Shown in pieces: positions 44,477 through 52,394 of a stretch of 64,000 nt of DNA (the stretch's first letter is position 1; every line of letters begins with the position of its first letter). The notes beneath the pieces are model-generated. The model was not told the DNA's origin. It did no database searches and was given only the letters and a program-made list of their open reading frames with translations. The stretch is from Bacteroides mediterraneensis (lineage in GTDB: Bacteria > Bacteroidota > Bacteroidia > Bacteroidales > Bacteroidaceae), in contig NZ_DAJPEN010000001.1 of assembly GCF_025993685.1 (NCBI RefSeq), positions 1,426,001 to 1,490,000 of the forward strand. Reading direction: 5' to 3'. The position numbers and the translations under genes were made by a program.

Positions 44477-44875
44477 TTACGCTATCCCCAACAATTCAAT
44501 CTCAAAAATCAGGGTGGAGCCTCCGGGAATGCCGGGCTGTGAGAACTTGCCGTAGCCCATCTCTGCCGGGAGGTAAATCTCCCATTTGTCGCCCACGCAC
44601 ATCTGCTGCATCGCGATGATCCATCCCTCAATGAGGTCGCTCAGGCGGAAAGCGGCAGGAGCCCCTCCGCGGCTGCTGTCAAACTTCTTCCCGTTGATGG
44701 TCCATCCCGTGTAGTGTGCGGTGACGATGCTCCGCGGCGTGGGATGCTTGCCGTCGTTCGCACCCGAAGCCAGTACCTTGTAGTAGATTCCCTTGGGGAG
44801 TGCCTGTACTCCCTCTTCCTTCGCTTTTTCGGCCAGCCAGTCTTTGTTGGCCTGCATGTATTCTTTCTTTCCCAT
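44477..44875 (-). CDS. FKBP-type peptidyl-prolyl isomerase
   Basis: 132 residues from the ATG at 44875. The frame is open further upstream, but that part is a shadow of the DUF4112 gene. FKBP core: SIVTAHYTGWTINGKKFDSS, LSDLIEGWIIAMQQMCVGDK, and LPAEMGYGKFSQPGIPGGST then LIFEIELLGI. There is no signal peptide, so it is cytoplasmic. A TATCTTTA box on the minus strand at 44901-44894 lies 19 bases before the ATG and fixes the start. Confidence 0.92.
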   Translation of the reverse strand: MGKKEYMQANKDWLAEKAKEEGVQALPKGIYYKVLASGANDGKHPTPRSIVTAHYTGWTINGKKFDSSRGGAPAAFRLSDLIEGWIIAMQQMCVGDKWEIYLPAEMGYGKFSQPGIPGGSTLIFEIELLGIA

Positions 44876-44919
44876 TTGCAAATGATTTTGGTGTAAAGAT
44901 ACGGATTTTCCCCGAAAAG

Positions 44920-45411
44920 TTAAAACAGTCCCTGTATCCATCCCCACAGCTCCATACTGAGATAGACCACCGCCTTGGCAAGCCAATAGATGAGCACGCA
45001 CAGCAGCAGGATGCCCACGGCGGTGAGTACAGCCTTGCGGTTCACCTCCCGGATGATTTCCTGGTCGCCCTCCACGAAGCCCACAATCAGCCGGAAGTTC
45101 TTGGTGTACGAGCGGCTGAAAATGTCCAGCAAGTCGCCAATCCAGAGCGGAATGATGCCCAGCAGCATGTCCGTCAGCATGTTGTAGACGATGGCCAGGG
45201 TGAGGGGGATGGACTTGATTCTGAACAGGGACACGGCGAGAAAAGGCAGCATCATGACAGACGAGAAGATGTCGCCTGCCGTCGGGAAAAGCAGGCCGAT
45301 GAGAGGGTCCAGAAAATACCGGTCCATCACGTTCTTGATAGTCCTGATCAGTCGGTAGAGCGGGTCGGTTTCCCACTGCATGCGCTTTATATGTCGTTTC
45401 GTATGCTCCAT
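44920..45411 (-). CDS. DUF4112 membrane protein
   Basis: 163 residues. LDPLIGLLFPTAGDIFSSVM, then MLPFLAVSLFRIKSIPLTLA, then VYNMLTDMLLGIIPLWIGDL, is the DUF4112 pattern as I know it, with a final helix (AVLTAVGILLLCVLIYWLAK). Function unknown. It is located before the FKBP gene with its own upstream spacer and has a short gap of 44 bases to it. Confidence 0.8.
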   Translation of the reverse strand: MEHTKRHIKRMQWETDPLYRLIRTIKNVMDRYFLDPLIGLLFPTAGDIFSSVMMLPFLAVSLFRIKSIPLTLAIVYNMLTDMLLGIIPLWIGDLLDIFSRSYTKNFRLIVGFVEGDQEIIREVNRKAVLTAVGILLLCVLIYWLAKAVVYLSMELWGWIQGLF

Positions 45412-45504
45412 TTAGTCACTTGTTGGGTACAAAGATACGAATATTTTGGATGTGTCCTTTCAATTGTTTTTAGGTAAAATTACGCTTTATTACAGCCGTA
45501 TTGT

Positions 45505-45534
45505 TTTGAGTGTGGCGGAATGCGCCTATTTTTG
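45505..45534 (+). promoter_or_regulatory. Promoter of the helicase-PLD gene
   Basis: TTTG at 45505-45508, an 18-base gap and TATTTTTG at 45527-45534. The ATG at 45554 is 20 bases downstream, so the upstream start at 45446 would lie before the promoter and is rejected. Confidence 0.6.
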
Positions 45535-45553
45535 TCACATTATTTGTGAACCT

Positions 45554-48500
45554 ATGGACAAAAAACTGCTTAAATACTGGAAAACCTGTCTGCTGGATGC
45601 CGAATGGAGCAACAACCCCTCCAATCAGGAACCGCGTGTTACGTTGAGAATTGGTCGCCGGATGCCGGAATATCTCCTTAAAAAAGACCGGGAGCTGCTT
45701 TTCCCGGACGAGACAGACCCTCCAAAGAAGCACAGTGTACGTATTGCTCCCTGTGTGCTGCTTCCCGAATATGAAAATGGCAAGCTCCTCGGCAGGCCAT
45801 TCCCTGAATATCCTTTTTTCATCACTTATACCTTGTGGCCCGACGGTCGGTTGGGCATGCCGGAAAACCCGCTGGAGCGGGTGCCGGTGTTTGTCCGTAG
45901 GTTTCTTTCTCCCAATGCCAAGGACGACCGTACGATTGCTTCCCTTGCGGAGGTGGACTGTCTGCTGAAGGAATTCCCGTTGGAGCTGGCCGATGAGAAG
46001 GCTTATTGGCGGGCATGTGAGGGATTGTTCCGTAAGGCTACCGGAATGGCTTTCTCTGAAATGAACTATTCGGAGTGTCCGGAGATTGCGGTTACAAAGG
46101 CACCGGCCACGGGAATGGCACAGAATATTCTGCGACTTTACGACAAGTTGCTGGACAGCCGTGACGACTTTCCCCTGCTGGAATGTCTGACGCGTTGTGA
46201 ATGTGAGCCGCTGCTTCCGTTGCCCGACCGGAAAGAAGTATATGCCAACCGGAAACATCTGGCGCAGATGAGCGGTGATTTTCCCTTGTCCGTCTCCCAA
46301 CGCGAAACCTTGGCCATGTACACCCACCCCCGTTGCAGTCGGATTTTTGCCGTCAACGGCCCTCCGGGAACGGGAAAGACCACCTTCCTGCAGACGGTCA
46401 TCGCCAACCGACTGGTGAATTCCGTACTGTCGGGAGGAGAGCCCGAGCTCATTGTGGCCAGTTCTGTCAACAACCAGGCCATTACGAACATTCTCAAGGA
46501 TTTCAAGATAGAAGCTGCGGATTCGGATGATTCCGAGGTACGTCTGGCCGAGCGCTGGCTGCCGGAACTGGATACACTGGGCTTGTATCTGTCCGGAAAG
46601 GAAGGCGAGGCCGACCGTTATGCCATGATGCTGAACACTAAAGGAACGGGTTTCCCGAAAACCTACGACCAGCCGGAGCGGGTGGACGAGTACCGTACGT
46701 ATTACCTGGAGCGCTTCAACCGTCATTTCCATGCTTCCTGTCAGGACGAGACGGAGTGTCAGGACTACCTGCGCGGTCGGATGATGCTTTTGAAGATGCG
46801 GATTCATACAGGTCTGGAAGCTGCCGTACAGAAAGAATGTGGTGCCGGAAGCGGAGACGGAAGCTTTTGGGCCCGGATGATACATCGCTTCTGCAAGTCC
46901 TCTACTGCCTATGAAGAATTTGTGGCCCAGTGGGAGGAAAATGATGATTTCAAGAAATGCTATACCCGACTGACCAGGGAAGAGGAATATAAGGACTTGC
47001 CCTGCATGGACGACATGGCCGTGCGACTGGACATCAGTTACCGTTATCAGATGTTCTGGTATGCCATCCACCATCGGGAGGCCGAGTTCATCCGTCGCCT
47101 GAGTTGTTGTACCGGAAACCTCAACAGTGAAGACCGCGGGGTGTATCTCGCCCGGTTGAGGCGTCTGGCCTGCGTGTTGCCGGTATTCATCTCTACGTTC
47201 CATTCTCTTCCCCGCTATATGACTTGCACCTGCGGAGATGAAAAGTTCGTTCCCCTTTACAATACCATCGACCTGCTCATTGTCGACGAGTCGGGGCAGG
47301 TGTCGCCCGAACTGGCCGTACCTTCGTTCAGCCTGGCGCGGCAAGCCATTCTCGTGGGCGATGTGGAACAGATAGAGCCCATCTGGCCCGTGTCTGCCGA
47401 ATATTCCTTTCTCAATCTCAAGCGCTTCGGGGTGGTGGCTTCGGAAGAAGACCCGCTCTACGGTTTCCTGTCCGAACACGGTTTCCTGTCCTCTTCCGGA
47501 AGCCTCATGAAGATGGCCCGGAAAAGTTGCAGTTTCCAGGTGGACGGCGAACGGGGCGCCTTCCTGCGCGAACACCGCCGCTGCCTGGATGCCATCATCG
47601 CCTATTGCAACGATTACGTGTATCATGGGCGGTTGGTTCCTCTGAAAGGTGACCGTCCGAAGTATACGGCTATTCCCGCCAAAGGCTATGTGCATGTGAA
47701 CGGATTCAGCCGGAGAGGAAAGACCGGAAGCCGCTTCAACGAAGCCGAAGCCACTGCCATCGTAGCCTGGCTGGTCCGTGAAAAAGAAGGGCTGGAAAAA
47801 GCTTATGGGAAACCCATCCATCAGGTGGCCGCCATCGTCACCCCGTTCAAGGCACAGGAACGTCTGTTGCGCAACCTGTTGTCCAGCTTGTCCTCCCAGG
47901 AGGCTGAGCTGTTTGCACCAATGACCATCGGCACCGTCCATTCGCTGCAGGGAGCCCAGTATCCGCTGGTGCTTTTCTCGCCTGTCAATTCGCCGGAAGA
48001 CCCTTCCTTCTTTATGGAAGCGGGCGGAAAATACAACATGCTCAATGTAGCCGTATCGCGGGCGCAGTATCATTTCCTGGTGTTCGGCAACATGAACATC
48101 TTCCATCCCGACCGGGACACGCCGTCGGGTAACCTGGCCAAATGGCTGTTCGACGGTCTGCAGGACGAAATGTCAGGCGGTTTTGTCTATCAGGCCGAGC
48201 GTCCCTTGTGCCGTTATACCGAAGTCGACCGCCTGTCCACCCTCGAAGCCCATCGGGAGATTCTGCGTAGGGCGATTCAGACGGCCCGTCGTCGCGTGGT
48301 AATTGTGTCGCCCTTCCTCTTTCTGACTGCCCTGAAGAGTGACAACCTGATTCCCCTTATTCAGGAAGCCGTGGAACGCGGAGTAGAAGTGGTGGTCTAT
48401 ACCGACCATTATTTGGGCAAGGAGCACGGTCTGTGGCGCGAAGATACCCTGAAAGCCCGCCGCGCACTGGTAGAGAACCACGTCAGTCTGCGGATTCTGA

Positions 48501-49006
48501 AAGGCATCCACAACAAGTCGTTGGCAGTGGACGACTGTCTGCTGGTGGAAGGCTCGTTCAACTGGCTTTCGGCCAATCGTGACGAGGAGAAAGCCCGTCA
48601 CGAATGTTCCATCCGGGTACAGTTCCCGGCAGCTGCCACCTACATTGAGCGGCTGGAACAAGAACTGTCACAGATTGAAACGGAAACCGTCTTCTACCGT
48701 CCGCGGGGAGGCGAGGGCTTCAGTCCGGACTTCTTCCGTCCACCCTTTCACAATACTTGTCCGCAGAGTCTTCTGGCACATGTCCGTGAACAGGTCGGCC
48801 GGCTGGGTGTTCCCGCGGTATCCTCGCAGGAAAGTGTGCGGCAACTCCGGGAAAAGGCTCCGCGTCACGGAGCATTCTGGACCGACGAAGAAATGCAGCT
48901 CGTGTGGGAACTGATGAACTACACCAACGTTCTGAGTGTGTTCACCGACTGCCTGCAACGCAGCGAGCGCTCCATCCGGTATAAAGTGGAAGGCACGGCC
49001 TCTTAA
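45554..49006 (+). CDS. SF1 (UPF1/COG1112-type) helicase fused to a PLD nuclease domain
   Basis: 1150 residues. Helicase motifs: Walker A VNGPPGTGKTTFLQTV near 268, Walker B LLIVDESGQVSPELAVP near 576, VDGERGAFLREHRRCLD, TIGTVHSLQGAQYPLVLFSP near 795, and LNVAVSRAQYHFLVFGN near 834, all in family order. After it comes a phospholipase D-type domain with one HKD motif, HNKSLAVDDCLLVEGSFNW, near 985. Near 1105 a short HGAFWTDEEMQLVWELMNYT looks like a Myb/SANT or homeodomain-like helix bundle. The helicase-PLD order is that of the single-protein form of the Mokosh defence system (type II). That assignment is inference from architecture only; similar proteins may also be housekeeping. Confidence 0.8.
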   Translation: MDKKLLKYWKTCLLDAEWSNNPSNQEPRVTLRIGRRMPEYLLKKDRELLFPDETDPPKKHSVRIAPCVLLPEYENGKLLGRPFPEYPFFITYTLWPDGRLGMPENPLERVPVFVRRFLSPNAKDDRTIASLAEVDCLLKEFPLELADEKAYWRACEGLFRKATGMAFSEMNYSECPEIAVTKAPATGMAQNILRLYDKLLDSRDDFPLLECLTRCECEPLLPLPDRKEVYANRKHLAQMSGDFPLSVSQRETLAMYTHPRCSRIFAVNGPPGTGKTTFLQTVIANRLVNSVLSGGEPELIVASSVNNQAITNILKDFKIEAADSDDSEVRLAERWLPELDTLGLYLSGKEGEADRYAMMLNTKGTGFPKTYDQPERVDEYRTYYLERFNRHFHASCQDETECQDYLRGRMMLLKMRIHTGLEAAVQKECGAGSGDGSFWARMIHRFCKSSTAYEEFVAQWEENDDFKKCYTRLTREEEYKDLPCMDDMAVRLDISYRYQMFWYAIHHREAEFIRRLSCCTGNLNSEDRGVYLARLRRLACVLPVFISTFHSLPRYMTCTCGDEKFVPLYNTIDLLIVDESGQVSPELAVPSFSLARQAILVGDVEQIEPIWPVSAEYSFLNLKRFGVVASEEDPLYGFLSEHGFLSSSGSLMKMARKSCSFQVDGERGAFLREHRRCLDAIIAYCNDYVYHGRLVPLKGDRPKYTAIPAKGYVHVNGFSRRGKTGSRFNEAEATAIVAWLVREKEGLEKAYGKPIHQVAAIVTPFKAQERLLRNLLSSLSSQEAELFAPMTIGTVHSLQGAQYPLVLFSPVNSPEDPSFFMEAGGKYNMLNVAVSRAQYHFLVFGNMNIFHPDRDTPSGNLAKWLFDGLQDEMSGGFVYQAERPLCRYTEVDRLSTLEAHREILRRAIQTARRRVVIVSPFLFLTALKSDNLIPLIQEAVERGVEVVVYTDHYLGKEHGLWREDTLKARRALVENHVSLRILKGIHNKSLAVDDCLLVEGSFNWLSANRDEEKARHECSIRVQFPAAATYIERLEQELSQIETETVFYRPRGGEGFSPDFFRPPFHNTCPQSLLAHVREQVGRLGVPAVSSQESVRQLREKAPRHGAFWTDEEMQLVWELMNYTNVLSVFTDCLQRSERSIRYKVEGTAS

Positions 49007-49042
49007 TTCCCGGGGCCTTCTGCTCCTTTCCGGCAAAAACGC

Positions 49043-49050
49043 TATCTTTG
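49043..49050 (+). promoter_or_regulatory. -7 box that fixes the start of the MBL/NUDIX gene
   Basis: TATCTTTG at 49043-49050, followed by a 21-base leader to the ATG at 49072. The open frame begins at a TTG inside this box (49048), so the ATG at 49072 is the real start. No good -33 box is seen. Confidence 0.5.
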
Positions 49051-49071
49051 CATAAACTATTCAAGAAACCT

Positions 49072-50214
49072 ATGCAACTCACCTATATCTTCCACAGCGG
49101 CTTTGCCCTTGAGACCGACCGCTGCATCCTCGTGTTCGATTACTGGATGGACCCTGCCGGCGTGATGCCCCGTCTGCTGCGGTCGCCCAAGCCGATGTAC
49201 GTCTTCTCCAGCCATTTCCACGAAGACCATTTCAACCGCGACATCTTCTCCTGGCGGACCGCGAAGACGAACCTCCGCTACATCCTTTCGAAAGACATCC
49301 TGAAGCACCGCCGTGCGCAGAAGGACGAAGCCGACGCCTGGCTGGGCAAGGGGGCCACGTGGGAAGACGAGCTGGTGCATGTGGCCGCCACCGGAAGCAC
49401 CGACAGCGGCGTGTCGTGGGTGATTGAGACCGGCGGCAAGCGTATCTTCCATGCCGGCGACCTGAACAACTGGTACGCCCGCTTCCTGACCGACGACTAC
49501 CACGGAGGTACGGTCTACAGTCCCGAATTCGGCATGGACATCGACCCTCTGAAGGAAGAGAAATGTTACCTGGGCGAGCTGAAAGACATCCGCAAGCTCA
49601 CCGACCGTTTCGATGTGGTGATGTTCCCCGTAGACGGGCGCATCGGCAACGGCTACACCCGTGGGGCCCGTCAGTTTCTCGATGTGTTCCGCGTCGGCCT
49701 GTTCGTGCCCATGCATTTCGTGGCCAGCGGCTTCGAATCGGCCTGGCGGATGAAAGAATTCACCGACGCCCAGTCCGTCCCGTTCTGGAGCATCCGGCAG
49801 GAAGGAGAAACGTACGTGGTGGGCAAGCGCATCGAAGTGGTGGCAGCGGTCATCGTCCGCGACGGGAAGTACTTCGCCACCCAGCGCGGCTACGGCGAGT
49901 TTAAGGATTACTGGGAGTTTCCCGGCGGGAAGATGGAGCCGGGCGAGAGCAGGGAAGAGGCTCTGGTGCGGGAAATCCGCGAGGAGCTGGACACGGACAT
50001 CCGGGTGGAGGCCTTCCTCACCACGGTGGACTGCGAGTATCCGTCGTTCCACCTCACCATGCACTGCTATCTTTGCTCGGTGGTTTCCGGCAGCCTGGTG
50101 CTGAAGGAGCACGAGAACGCCGCCTGGCTGAAGCGGGAGGAACTGGAGAGCGTGGCATGGCTTCCGGCGGATGTGAAGGTGGTGGAGGAGATTATTGCCC
50201 AAGCCCCCTGTTAA
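49072..50214 (+). CDS. Fusion of metallo-beta-lactamase-fold hydrolase and NUDIX hydrolase
   Basis: 380 residues. N-terminal half: MBL motif SSHFHEDHFNRDI with the H-x-H-x-D-H ligands near 45-55, and GKRIFHAGDLNNWYARF (Asp ligand), UlaG-like. C-terminal half from about residue 259: VVAAVIVRDGKYFATQRGYG, Nudix box GGKMEPGESREEALVREIRE followed by ELDTD, the G-x5-E-x7-R-E-x2-E-E pattern, with MutT-like start and end. NUDIX family reaction: hydrolysis of nucleoside diphosphate derivatives, often 8-oxo-dGTP. In most Bacteroidales I would expect these as separate proteins. No stop or frameshift separates the domains. The gene converges with the next one, their stops overlapping by four bases. Confidence 0.88.
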   Translation: MQLTYIFHSGFALETDRCILVFDYWMDPAGVMPRLLRSPKPMYVFSSHFHEDHFNRDIFSWRTAKTNLRYILSKDILKHRRAQKDEADAWLGKGATWEDELVHVAATGSTDSGVSWVIETGGKRIFHAGDLNNWYARFLTDDYHGGTVYSPEFGMDIDPLKEEKCYLGELKDIRKLTDRFDVVMFPVDGRIGNGYTRGARQFLDVFRVGLFVPMHFVASGFESAWRMKEFTDAQSVPFWSIRQEGETYVVGKRIEVVAAVIVRDGKYFATQRGYGEFKDYWEFPGGKMEPGESREEALVREIREELDTDIRVEAFLTTVDCEYPSFHLTMHCYLCSVVSGSLVLKEHENAAWLKREELESVAWLPADVKVVEEIIAQAPC

Positions 50215-50519
50215 TTGTGGTCGTACCGTTGAGCACCTATCAGCAGATAAATGACTCCTGCAATGGGCATTACTATGGAACAGACGTTGATAGCTGATGC
50301 TTCGTCCATGAAAAGCCTTAGAAGCAGGTAGCCCACAAAAACTAGTAAGCCGATTGCACAGAACACACGGCACATAAAGGCTTTGAGCCCTTTCACGTCG
50401 ACTTTTTTCTGTTGCTCGGGCGTCATGGTGTTGTATCCAGCCATGAGTTTGGGAAATCTCCAGACGAGGAGGCCGAGCAGGATGAAGAAGGCTGAAAAGA
50501 TGGGGATAAAAGGGTTCAT
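50211..50519 (-). CDS. DUF3784 small membrane protein
   Basis: 102 residues with three hydrophobic helices: FSAFFILLGLLVWRFP, FCAIGLLVFVGYLLLRLF, VCSIVMPIAGVIYLLIGA. The GYNTMTPEQQKKVD motif between helices 1 and 2 is typical of DUF3784. Function unknown. It ends inside the stop of the MBL/NUDIX gene. Confidence 0.8.
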   Translation of the reverse strand: MNPFIPIFSAFFILLGLLVWRFPKLMAGYNTMTPEQQKKVDVKGLKAFMCRVFCAIGLLVFVGYLLLRLFMDEASAINVCSIVMPIAGVIYLLIGAQRYDHN

Positions 50520-50553
50520 ATATGGGTAGGTTTTTCTGAGGGGGTGATAAGTA

Positions 50554-50778
50554 TCAATTTTGATTCTCTAAATATTCATTCCAAATTTCAGTCGCCAGGT
50601 ATTTGTCGCTCCGGCAATGTAGATCTGCAATGCCTTCATCAATAAGACTAGCCGTTTCAGAATTATAAAATACGTCCACCGCTTTATCAATGGGAATATG
50701 ATACATTTCGCTCATATCATTGATAATGCGTGCATATTTTGCATCCATAATGATTTGTTTTTTTTCTTCTTCTGTCAT
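50554..50778 (-). CDS. DUF3791 family protein (downstream copy)
   Basis: 74 residues: YARIINDMSEMYHIPIDKAV, DVFYNSETASLIDEGIADLH, helical. The family often lies beside DUF3990 genes and is thought to be the antitoxin-like partner, but this is not established. Its start overlaps the DUF3990 stop by four bases (TAAC/ATGA-type, 50775-50778), so the two are coupled. Confidence 0.7.
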   Translation of the reverse strand: MTEEEKKQIIMDAKYARIINDMSEMYHIPIDKAVDVFYNSETASLIDEGIADLHCRSDKYLATEIWNEYLENQN

Positions 50779-51245
50779 AACTTTTTACTATCTATATAAG
50801 TCAAGCATTGTTGTAACATTTTATCCGATCGAATACAATATTGTATATTAGGCTTTTCAAAAATTAATCTTTTCAAAGCCTCTTCTTGATTAATTTCTCC
50901 GGCAAAGTATAAATCAAGTGTGAGAATGACCCTATCATTAGCAATTCCACCTACAATCATATCATATTCCTTTGTAGGTTCTCCAGATCGACATGCTGCC
51001 ACAAAATCAAGCCATGATTTATCGTATTGATTAAAACGAAGAATATTCCATTCTTTTAAATCGTCTTTTAATTCATAGACATTTAACCAGGCATCTTTTT
51101 GACGGCGTAGAAAACGTTCGGCATATTTTATGGCTTGCTCATGTAAGGAGGTTAGATAGAATCCACGTACAAAATCTAAATAATCTCTGGAATGAGTCGT
51201 GTCGGGATGTTCCACAATTACAGTAGAGGCATGGTATAGTCTCAT
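50775..51245 (-). CDS. DUF3990 family protein, likely toxin
   Basis: 156 residues beginning MRLYHASTVIVEHPDTTHSR, then YLDFVRGFYLTSLHEQAIKY. A YHAS/YHGS start followed by DFGxGFYLT is the ADP-ribosyltransferase-like pattern of DUF3990. Here the sequence RDYLDFVRGFYLTSLHEQA keeps the D-F-x-x-G-F-Y-L-T form. The later EYDMIVGGIANDRV block is also family-typical. It is flanked on both sides by DUF3791 genes. A toxin-antitoxin role is inference. AT-rich. Confidence 0.7.
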   Translation of the reverse strand: MRLYHASTVIVEHPDTTHSRDYLDFVRGFYLTSLHEQAIKYAERFLRRQKDAWLNVYELKDDLKEWNILRFNQYDKSWLDFVAACRSGEPTKEYDMIVGGIANDRVILTLDLYFAGEINQEEALKRLIFEKPNIQYCIRSDKMLQQCLTYIDSKKL

Positions 51246-51460
51246 TTTTCAAGCACTCCTTTCTCCTTCATGAAATCAATCAAATCTTCCATCAGGTAGC
51301 GGGAGCCAAATGTGTGAAGCACATCGTATGAAGGAACGATGTATCCATACAGTATGCCCGACTGTTTCAGCCTGTTATACACTTCACGTTGTGGCAAATG
51401 AAGAATCCGTGAAAGACTTCCAATACAGTAGGTGACAAATTCAAGAATATTCTTATCCAT
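51242..51460 (-). CDS. DUF3791 family protein (upstream copy)
   Basis: 72 residues from the ATG at 51460: MDKNILEFVTYCIGSLSRIL, then EVYNRLKQSGILYGYIVPSY, then MEDLIDFMKEKGVL, the DUF3791 pattern. The frame opens further upstream to 51514, but that part contains the promoter box (51483-51490), so the later ATG is chosen. It overlaps the DUF3990 start by four bases. Confidence 0.72.
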   Translation of the reverse strand: MDKNILEFVTYCIGSLSRILHLPQREVYNRLKQSGILYGYIVPSYDVLHTFGSRYLMEDLIDFMKEKGVLEK

Positions 51461-51482
51461 ACACTCCAATGATTTATATTCA

Positions 51483-51515
51483 CAAAGATAAAGTTTTTCG
51501 GGATTCTTTCTCAAA
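51483..51515 (-). promoter_or_regulatory. Promoter of the DUF3791-DUF3990-DUF3791 cassette
   Basis: On the minus strand TTTG (51515-51512), a 21-base gap and TATCTTTG (51490-51483), followed by 22 bases to the ATG at 51460. This decides the start of the first DUF3791 gene. Confidence 0.65.
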
Positions 51516-51577
51516 ATATGTCAGTCCGTTTCATTTTATTTTGTACTTTCAGCTTGAAATTCAGAAACCAGTGAGCG

Positions 51578-52327
51578 ATGTTAAAGAAAGAATACCTCTG
51601 TGTGACCGATGATACCGACCTGACCGATGATTCCCTTTGGAACGGACAGCGCTACGTGATTGACCGGCTGGCCGACATGCTGTATTACGACCTCTTTCAG
51701 GAAAGAATCGACAAAACGGAATTCAAAGAGATAGGTATGTACGGGGCTCTGGCGTTGCTGCACGACGACCGTTACCGCTATTTCAAGCAGGAAGTCTCCG
51801 AAATCGTGTCTTATCTGCTGGCCCATTTGGAGATTACCACCATTCCGCTCGGCGATGAAGTATTGCCCTGTATCGAGCTTTACGGATGCTATACGCGTGA
51901 GGAAATATTTACCCTAGTCGGGCGGCAGACTTTGGAGAAAAGAATGTCTGGTTCGGTATCCGGTGTGTTCAATTTGCCGGAGTACGATGCCACCCTGCTT
52001 TTCGTCACGCTGAACAAATCGGACAAGGATTTTTCTCCTTCCACGCAATACGACGATTATGTCATCAACAAAGACTATTTCCATTGGCAGTCCAAGAATA
52101 CCGACGCCCATCATAACCGTGGGGGACGGATTTACACCGAGCAACCTCAGCGGCACAACAAGATTGTGCTCTTTGTGCGTGAGGAAAAGAAAGATGGTTT
52201 TGGAAACACCTGTCCTTTCCATTGTTTCGGCCCCGTGGACTATGTTTCATCGCACGGTGATTTCCCCATGAACATCACCTGGCGACTGGAGCAACCGGTG
52301 ATGCCGCAATACCTGAAAGTGGTGTGA
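51578..52327 (+). CDS. Orphan C-terminal piece of a DUF3427 helicase
   Basis: 249 residues. The end, YDDYVINKDYFHWQSKNTDA, GRIYTEQPQRHNKIVLFVRE, and FHCFGPVDYVSSHGDFPMNI then TWRLEQPVMP, is the DUF3427 C-terminal domain. In full proteins it follows a DEAD/DEAH helicase of some 700 residues, and no helicase motif exists upstream here. The N-terminal part resembles the linker before that domain (YFKQEVSEIVSYLLAHLEIT). It therefore looks like a 5'-truncated gene. A TACTTTC box near 51544 could drive it. It may be a decayed piece of a defence-type helicase or a short standalone protein. Confidence 0.65.
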   Translation: MLKKEYLCVTDDTDLTDDSLWNGQRYVIDRLADMLYYDLFQERIDKTEFKEIGMYGALALLHDDRYRYFKQEVSEIVSYLLAHLEITTIPLGDEVLPCIELYGCYTREEIFTLVGRQTLEKRMSGSVSGVFNLPEYDATLLFVTLNKSDKDFSPSTQYDDYVINKDYFHWQSKNTDAHHNRGGRIYTEQPQRHNKIVLFVREEKKDGFGNTCPFHCFGPVDYVSSHGDFPMNITWRLEQPVMPQYLKVV

Positions 52328-52394
52328 AAAAGAGGGGATGAGTTTGTGGTAAAAAACGGACAAATGTGCGCTGGACATTAATTTGAAGACGACT

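Noticed and set aside
44876..45376. N-terminal extension of the FKBP gene
   Set aside because: It lies over the DUF4112 gene in another frame and before a promoter-like box. The FKBP domain is complete from 44875.
45446..45553. Earlier start of the helicase-PLD gene
   Set aside because: The TATTTTTG promoter box (45527-45534) lies after it.
45470..48106. Antisense open frame of 878 codons opposite the helicase gene
   Set aside because: His-, Arg- and Gln-rich sequence with no motif, a shadow of the GC-rich third codon positions of the real gene on the plus strand.
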